Assembly (NCBI GenBank): GCA_934636065.1
Contig: CAKTZW010000027.1
Span: 1-11,441 of the forward strand
Direction of reading: 5' to 3'
Source of the DNA: an uncultured Labedella sp.
GTDB taxonomy: Bacteria; Actinomycetota; Actinomycetes; Actinomycetales; Microbacteriaceae
DNA length: 11,441 bases
Shown: positions 8,446-11,441 of the stretch, in pieces
Numbering within the stretch: position 1 is the stretch's first letter
How the letters are laid out: each line of letters starts with the position of its first letter
The notes under the pieces: generated by a model
Database searches by the model: none
What the model was told of the DNA's origin: nothing
The model's input: the letters and a program-made list of their open reading frames with translations, nothing else
Position numbers and translations under genes: made by a program

Positions 8446-8957
8446 GCACGACCCTTCTCCTCCTCTCCGACACGCACCTGCCGAAGCGGGCGAAGGTCCT
8501 TCCCCACGCGGTTCTGGCCGCGGTCGACGCCGCCGATGTCGTGGTGCACGCGGGCGATTGGGTCGATGTCGCCACGCTCGACCTCCTCGAGGCGCGATCG
8601 CGCCGGCTCATCGGCGTCGTCGGCAACAACGACGGAACCGACCTGCAGTCACGGTTGCCCGAGGTCGCCCGCGCGACCATCGAGGGCGTCCGCATCGGCG
8701 TCGTCCACGAGACGGGCGCGGCGGCCGGTCGGGAGCGGCGCATGGACGCCGCGTTCCCGGACATCGATCTCCTGGTCTTCGGCCACAGCCACATCCCATG
8801 GGACTCGGTCACCCCCGAGGGGCGACGCCTCGTCAACCCCGGATCGCCGACCGATCGACGCCGTCAGCCGTTCGCGACGTTCATGCGCGTCGTCCTTGAC
8901 GAGGGGACGATCCGCGGGGTCGAGACGGAGCGGATCCCGCCGCGCGTCACCGGCTGA
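8442..8957 (+). CDS. YfcE/MJ0936-type metallophosphoesterase
   Basis: This is a cytosolic calcineurin-like phosphoesterase of the small YfcE type, acting on phosphodiester or phosphomonoester bonds with two bound divalent metals; the natural substrate is not clear from sequence. All metal motifs are in order over 171 aa: SDTH (D10, H12), HAGD (D39), GNND (61-64), VVHE with H89, and FGHSH (H115, H117), followed by the typical NPGSP at 132-136. The ATG at 8442 overlaps the previous stop as ATGA; no strong Shine-Dalgarno is present, so translation probably depends on coupling. The frame is open upstream to 8325, but that part is arginine-rich shadow of the preceding gene. The last 11 nt overlap the end of the convergent gene on the other strand. 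Confidence 0.88.
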   Translation: MSTTLLLLSDTHLPKRAKVLPHAVLAAVDAADVVVHAGDWVDVATLDLLEARSRRLIGVVGNNDGTDLQSRLPEVARATIEGVRIGVVHETGAAAGRERRMDAAFPDIDLLVFGHSHIPWDSVTPEGRRLVNPGSPTDRRRQPFATFMRVVLDEGTIRGVETERIPPRVTG

Positions 8958-9333
8958 TCGCCTCGGCCTCCGCTGACGCGTCCCCGTCGGTGTAGGCGAC
9001 GAAGCGCGAGCCGATCCCGTACGTCGCCTCGCGACGAGCCCCCGGAGCGAGCACGGGCAGCTCGCGGGCCTCGTGGTCGTCGCACGCGAGGAACGTCCAC
9101 CGCGGCCACCACTTCTTCGGGCGTTCGACCTCCGAGACGCCGCAGACGATGCACTCGAGGGTCGCCCAGACCGGCTTCCCCGTGCGATTCGACCGGGACT
9201 GCTGCAACCACGCGGGCGGCGCGCTCTCGATCGCCGCGAGCTCCTCCGCCGACAGCACCTTCGGGAGCCCGTGCTTGACCGCCATCTCGACGGGGATGTC
9301 GAGCCGGATCGCGGCGTCACGTCGGGAGATCAT
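8947..9333 (-). CDS. Hypothetical protein with CxxC...CxxH putative zinc site
   Basis: This is a 128-aa protein. The N-terminus (SRRDAAIRLDIPVEMAVKHGLP) reads like a short helix-turn-helix-like head. The PPAWL segment (39-43) and a basic stretch lead to CIVC (C61, C64) and, after PKKWWPRWTFLA, to CDDH (C84, H87). The spacing suggests a small zinc ribbon. The head and PPxWL layout recall actinobacterial DUF5997 proteins, but I hold that only weakly. The ATG at 9333 is preferred over an in-frame start at 9369 because TAGCGT lies exactly 7 nt before it and no Shine-Dalgarno is present, which suggests a leaderless mRNA. It converges on the phosphoesterase gene with an 11-nt tail overlap. Confidence 0.75.
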   Translation of the reverse strand: MISRRDAAIRLDIPVEMAVKHGLPKVLSAEELAAIESAPPAWLQQSRSNRTGKPVWATLECIVCGVSEVERPKKWWPRWTFLACDDHEARELPVLAPGARREATYGIGSRFVAYTDGDASAEAEAISR

Positions 9334-9340
9334 CTGTCCA

Positions 9341-9346
9341 ACGCTA
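9341..9346 (-). promoter_or_regulatory. Leaderless-type -10 box of the CxxC protein gene
   Basis: TAGCGT (TANNNT) ends 7 nt before the ATG at 9333, so transcription should begin at the start codon. No convincing -35 hexamer is visible. Confidence 0.5.
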
Positions 9347-9372
9347 GCGGCTCGCGCGGCGGCGCACACGAC

Positions 9373-9403
9373 GACGGCCGCCCCACCGAGTGGGACGGCC
9401 GTC
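9373..9403 (-). terminator. Hairpin after the SRPBCC gene
   Basis: Arms 9373-9386 and 9390-9403 pair over 14 positions with one C/A mismatch around a 3-nt loop. It starts 22 nt past the SRPBCC stop and ends before the promoter of the next minus-strand gene. There is no U-tract on the exit side, so it may terminate poorly or instead protect the 3' end. Confidence 0.6.
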
Positions 9404-9425
9404 GGGCGTCATGCGCCGGGCTGGA

Positions 9426-9881
9426 TCAGGCTTCGACGTCGCCGCGCCAGCCGCCCTCTTCGACTCCGCGCGCCTCGATGAACTCCTTGAAGTTCTTGAG
9501 GTCCTTCTTCACGGCGTGGTTGCCGACGCCGAGCGTCGATCCGAGCTTCTCGAGGATGCCGGTGGGCTCCCAGTCGATCTGGACGGTGACGCGCGTCTCG
9601 CGGTCGCCGAGCTTGTGGAAGGTCACGACGCCGGCGTGGTCGGTCTCGCCGCCGGTGCTGTTCCAGGCCACGCGCTCGTCGGGGTGCTGCTCGGTGATGT
9701 TCGCCTCGAACTCGCGCTCGAATCCGCCGACCTTGACCTTCCACACGGTCAGCGTGTCGGTGACCTGCTTGATCGACTCGACCTCGTCGAGGAACTTCGG
9801 GAACTCCTCGAAGAGGGTCCACTGGTTGTAGGCGACGGAGACGGGAACGTCGACGTCGATCGTTTCGATGACCTGGGGCAT
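9426..9881 (-). CDS. SRPBCC-fold (START/polyketide-cyclase-like) protein
   Basis: This is a 151-aa protein of the helix-grip ligand-binding superfamily. Recognisable marks are the opening strand VIETIDVDVPVSVAYNQWTL, the early helix with FPKFLDEVESIKQV (27-40), alternating strands (LTVWKVKVGG, REFEANITEQ, RVAWNSTGG, HAGVVTFHKL, ETRVTVQIDWEP), the long C-terminal helix (NHAVKKDLKNFKEFIEARG) and a GGWRGDV tail often seen in the actinobacterial members. The ligand and role are unknown; these proteins are often stress-linked, but nothing here shows that. The ATG at 9881 has AAGGAGAT about 8 nt upstream. The frame is open further upstream but with no family resemblance. It appears to be a single-gene unit with its own promoter and a 3' hairpin. 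Confidence 0.88.
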   Translation of the reverse strand: MPQVIETIDVDVPVSVAYNQWTLFEEFPKFLDEVESIKQVTDTLTVWKVKVGGFEREFEANITEQHPDERVAWNSTGGETDHAGVVTFHKLGDRETRVTVQIDWEPTGILEKLGSTLGVGNHAVKKDLKNFKEFIEARGVEEGGWRGDVEA

Positions 9882-9918
9882 GCGTGATCTCCTTGCGTGG
9901 TGTTCCGGTGTGTCTGCG

Positions 9919-9924
9919 ACGTTA
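9919..9924 (-). promoter_or_regulatory. Candidate -10 box of the SRPBCC gene
   Basis: TAACGT (TANNNT) would start transcription near 9912, giving a leader of about 30 nt with the AAGGAG site. No clear -35 is seen 17-18 nt upstream. Confidence 0.4.
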
Positions 9925-10190
9925 CCGAGGGCACCTGAACGGACCCAGATTCGGCGGGAGCCTCGCGCTATCGGGTCCGAGCACCTATCATCCGCCTCCG
10001 GGTCGCCGCCCCTCCTCCGCGGCGTCCGCGGCGCCGCTCTGTGCACCCGTCGAAGCCTGTTCCCCGAGCCCGTCGCACCACGGTCCCTGAGCCTGTCGAA
10101 GGGCAGCCATCCGATGCAGGCGAGACGCTTCGACAAGCTCAGCGACCGAGCGATGGCGACCCGGGACCGCGATCGAGTCGGAGGTAGGAA
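9925..10190. other. Non-coding stretch upstream of the SRPBCC gene
   Basis: There is no supported gene between the SRPBCC start and the tRNA terminator. The open frames here are Arg/Ser/Pro-rich, overlap the repeat units and have no good start. The left half is plain GC-rich sequence with a small CCGCGGCG direct duplication near 10018-10034. The right half holds the REP-like repeats. Confidence 0.6.
10059..10147. repeat. REP-like inverted repeat cluster
   Basis: The unit at 10082-10102 (GGTCCCTGAGCCTGTCGAAGG) matches the reverse complement of 10127-10147 at 18 of 21 positions, with a 24-nt spacer, so the transcript can fold into a long hairpin. A decayed direct copy at 10059-10079 matches at 15 of 21. 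Elements of the type GGTCCCTGAGC-TGTCGAAGG are, from memory, scattered between genes in many Microbacteriaceae genomes. No transposase is near. Confidence 0.7.
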
Positions 10191-10227
10191 ATGAAAAAGC
10201 CCCGTACCTGGCGAGAGGTACGAGGCT
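10191..10227 (-). terminator. Intrinsic terminator of tRNA-Lys
   Basis: On the minus strand the 12-bp stem (arms 10227-10216 and 10209-10198, one G-U pair) closes a 6-nt loop and is followed by a T run and then CATTTCC. It begins 7 nt past the tRNA 3' end. This is the most canonical rho-independent terminator in the window. Confidence 0.9.
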
Positions 10228-10233
10228 GTTCCG

Positions 10234-10306
10234 TGCACCCCCAGGGACTTGAACCCTGAACCCACTGATTAAGAGTCAGTTGCTCTGCCGATTGAGCTAG
10301 AGGTGC
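10234..10306 (-). tRNA. tRNA-Lys (anticodon CTT)
   Basis: This is a 73-nt cloverleaf on the minus strand. The acceptor is GCACCTC/GGGGTGC (one T-G pair) with discriminator A; the D arm region is AGCTCAATCGGCAGAGC. The anticodon stem is ACTGA/TCAGT with loop CTCTTAA, giving anticodon CTT for AAG codons. The T arm is CAGGG TTCAAGT CCCTG. CCA is not encoded. A promoter lies 30 nt upstream and a strong terminator directly follows, so it is a single tRNA unit. Confidence 0.97.
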
Positions 10307-10335
10307 ATGATCCGGATGACCCGAACCGAGGGTCA

Positions 10336-10365
10336 ACACTAGCATCCGTTCGGGGGCGACGCCAA
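10336..10365 (-). promoter_or_regulatory. Promoter of tRNA-Lys
   Basis: The -35 is TTGGCG (10365-10360), followed by an 18-nt spacer and an extended -10 (TGC before TAGTGT, 10341-10336). The inferred start is near 10329, which gives a 5' precursor tail of about 23 nt. It is the best two-box sigma-A-type promoter in the window. Confidence 0.75.
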
Positions 10366-10410
10366 TCGACGGCTCGACGCCTCGACGTGCGGCGGGAACG
10401 GCCGACGCCC

Positions 10411-10416
10411 TATCGT
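10411..10416 (+). promoter_or_regulatory. Leaderless-type -10 box of the HisN-like gene
   Basis: TATCGT (TANNNT) ends 7 nt before the GTG at 10424. It overlaps the alternative in-frame GTG at 10415, so if this is the promoter the downstream GTG must be the start. No clear -35 is seen. Confidence 0.5.
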
Positions 10417-10423
10417 GGGAGTC

Positions 10424-11239
10424 GTGACCTCTGCTTCCGGGAACGACCACATCGACGGCCGCACCCTCTCCGCCGATCTCGAACTCGCCCTCCGGCTCGC
10501 CGACATCGCGGACGCCATCTCCCTCGAGCGTTTTCGTTCCGCCGACCTCTCGGTCTCGTCGAAGCCCGATCGCACTCCCGTGACGGACGCCGACCTGGCC
10601 GTCGAGACCGCCATCCGCGACCTCCTCGCGGCCGAGCGCCCGGAGGACGGGATCCTCGGTGAGGAGTTCGGCACGGCCGGGACCACCGAGCGACAGTGGA
10701 TCATCGACCCGATCGACGGCACGGCGAACTTCCTCCGCGGCGTCCCGAACTGGGCGACGCTCATCGCCCTCGTCGTCGACGGTCACCCGGTCGTGGGCGT
10801 CTCGAGCGCTCCCGCGTTCCGGAAGCGGTGGTGGGCCGCTCGCGGCTTCGGATCCTGGCTGCACGACGGCGACGACGAACCGCGTCGGCTGCGTGTGTCC
10901 GGCGTCGACTCGTTGTCGGACGCCTCCCTCAGCTTCCAGAGCATCCAGCAGTGGGACCAGGCCGGTTATCTCGATCGCCTCATCGACCTCACGCGGTCCG
11001 TGTGGCGGGATCGCGCGTACGGCGACGCCTGGTCGTACGGTCTGCTCGCCGAGGGAGTCGTCGACGTCGTCGCGGAGTTCGACGTCAAGGAGTGGGACAT
11101 CGCACCGTTCTCGGTGATCGTCGAGGAGGCGGGCGGGCGGTTCACGGCCGTCGACGGCTCGGACTCCCTCTCGGCGCGCAGCTCGCTCGCGACGAACGGC
11201 GCGCTCCACCCCGCGGTCCTCGACGCTCTGGGTCACTGA
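10424..11239 (+). CDS. hisN: Inositol-monophosphatase-family phosphatase, probable histidinol-phosphatase
   Basis: This is a Mg2+-dependent, Li+-sensitive-type phosphatase fold of 271 aa. Metal and active-site motifs are GEEFGT (79-84), DPIDGTANF (95-103, with D95 and D98) and EWDIAPFSVIVEEAGG (223-238, with D225). The segments SKPDRTPVTDADLAVE (46-61) and RAYGDAWSYGLLAEGVVDVVAE (197-218) resemble actinobacterial HisN, which releases phosphate from histidinol phosphate in histidine synthesis, more than classic inositol monophosphatases. That assignment is inference, and an inositol or nucleotide phosphate substrate cannot be excluded. The start is GTG 10424 because of the -10 box 7 nt upstream; GTG 10415 would add three residues. 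It diverges from tRNA-Lys and no his gene is beside it. Confidence 0.82.
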   Translation: MTSASGNDHIDGRTLSADLELALRLADIADAISLERFRSADLSVSSKPDRTPVTDADLAVETAIRDLLAAERPEDGILGEEFGTAGTTERQWIIDPIDGTANFLRGVPNWATLIALVVDGHPVVGVSSAPAFRKRWWAARGFGSWLHDGDDEPRRLRVSGVDSLSDASLSFQSIQQWDQAGYLDRLIDLTRSVWRDRAYGDAWSYGLLAEGVVDVVAEFDVKEWDIAPFSVIVEEAGGRFTAVDGSDSLSARSSLATNGALHPAVLDALGH

Positions 11240-11283
11240 GCCCCGGTCGAACCGAGCGGCGCGGAGTCCCTCCACCGCCCGCG

Positions 11284-11333
11284 CGCGGTGCTTTCCCGCC
11301 TTCGTCACCGTCCGGATACTCGAAAGCACCGCG
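11284..11333. repeat. Perfect 12-bp inverted repeat in the hisN downstream gap
   Basis: CGCGGTGCTTTC at 11284-11295 and its exact reverse complement at 11322-11333 are separated by 26 nt. The right arm abuts or overlaps where a -35 element for the 11353 promoter would fall. It could be a paired operator, a long-loop hairpin after hisN, or both. There is no U-tract. Confidence 0.7.
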
Positions 11334-11352
11334 GATGGCGGCGTGGTGGTGC

Positions 11353-11358
11353 TAGGTT
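11353..11358 (+). promoter_or_regulatory. Extended -10 box reading toward the window edge
   Basis: TAGGTT preceded by TGC makes an extended TGN-TANNNT element. The inferred start is near 11364-11366, so an unseen gene or RNA beyond 11441 is expected on the plus strand. Confidence 0.45.
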
Positions 11359-11364
11359 CTCCAC

Positions 11365-11441
11365 ACGAGGACGTCGCGTCACCGTCGGGATGACACCGGT
11401 GGGTCGAGGGCGTTCCCCCCGACACCCGACCGAGGGATTCC
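11365..11441 (+). other. Start of a structured leader or small RNA, cut by the window edge
   Basis: No start codon with a good ribosome site is visible. The segment from about 11397 folds into a hairpin (CGGT-GGGT-CG against CG-ACACCC-GACCG, with two small bulges) whose apical part holds a run of six C. C-rich hairpin loops are the mark of the actinobacterial 6C RNA motif, but only one hairpin is in view and the match is from memory. Confidence 0.3.

Noticed and set aside
9868..10194. Plus-strand 108-aa open frame in the gap before tRNA-Lys
   Set aside because: It overlaps the REP-like repeats and the SRPBCC promoter, with no ribosome site and a composition unlike the real proteins here.
10139..11425. 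Minus-strand 428-aa open frame opposite hisN
   Set aside because: It runs through a tRNA gene, its terminator and hisN; composition is shadow-like.

Overview
The window is high-GC actinobacterial DNA, most likely from Microbacteriaceae or a close relative. The family guess is inference, from the IlvD/IlvB/OtsA wording, very strong G/C preference at third codon positions, TANNNT -10 boxes, leaderless starts and a REP-like repeat of a kind common in that family. The DNA is almost all ordinary chromosomal housekeeping sequence. I see no phage, transposon, CRISPR, toxin or defence genes.

Layout. Positions 25-5153 (minus strand) hold a complete branched-chain amino acid block transcribed ilvD > ilvB > ilvN > ilvC. 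Next upstream on the same strand is the trehalose pair otsA > otsB (7532-5209), with a 4-nt overlap. Diverging from otsA on the plus strand are a 73-aa one-helix membrane protein (7711-7932), an unrecognised 145-aa protein (8008-8445) and, overlapping it by 4 nt, a YfcE/MJ0936-type metallophosphoesterase (8442-8957). That gene runs tail to tail, with an 11-nt overlap, into a minus-strand 128-aa protein with a CxxC...CxxH putative zinc site (9333-8947). Further right on the minus strand are an SRPBCC protein (9881-9426) and a tRNA-Lys(CTT) with a clear promoter and a strong intrinsic terminator. Between the last two lies about 350 nt of non-coding DNA with REP-like inverted repeats. A HisN-like inositol-monophosphatase-family gene (10424-11239, plus) follows. 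The last 200 nt hold a perfect 12-bp inverted repeat, an extended -10 promoter and a structured leader cut by the window edge.

How the genes work together. IlvB/IlvN (acetolactate synthase), IlvC and IlvD are the shared enzymes of valine, isoleucine and leucine synthesis. OtsA and OtsB make trehalose from UDP-glucose and glucose-6-phosphate. HisN probably supplies the histidinol-phosphate phosphatase step of histidine synthesis.

Points of most interest: (1) codons 464-544 of ilvD use A/T-ending codons about eight times as often as the adjoining part of the gene, which suggests a recombined allele end; (2) otsA has no ATG/GTG/TTG/CTG ahead of its conserved N-terminus but has a good Shine-Dalgarno just before ATC ATC ATC, so a rare ATC start or a sequence error must be considered; (3) three genes look leaderless; (4) there is a truncated regulatory or RNA structure at the right edge.
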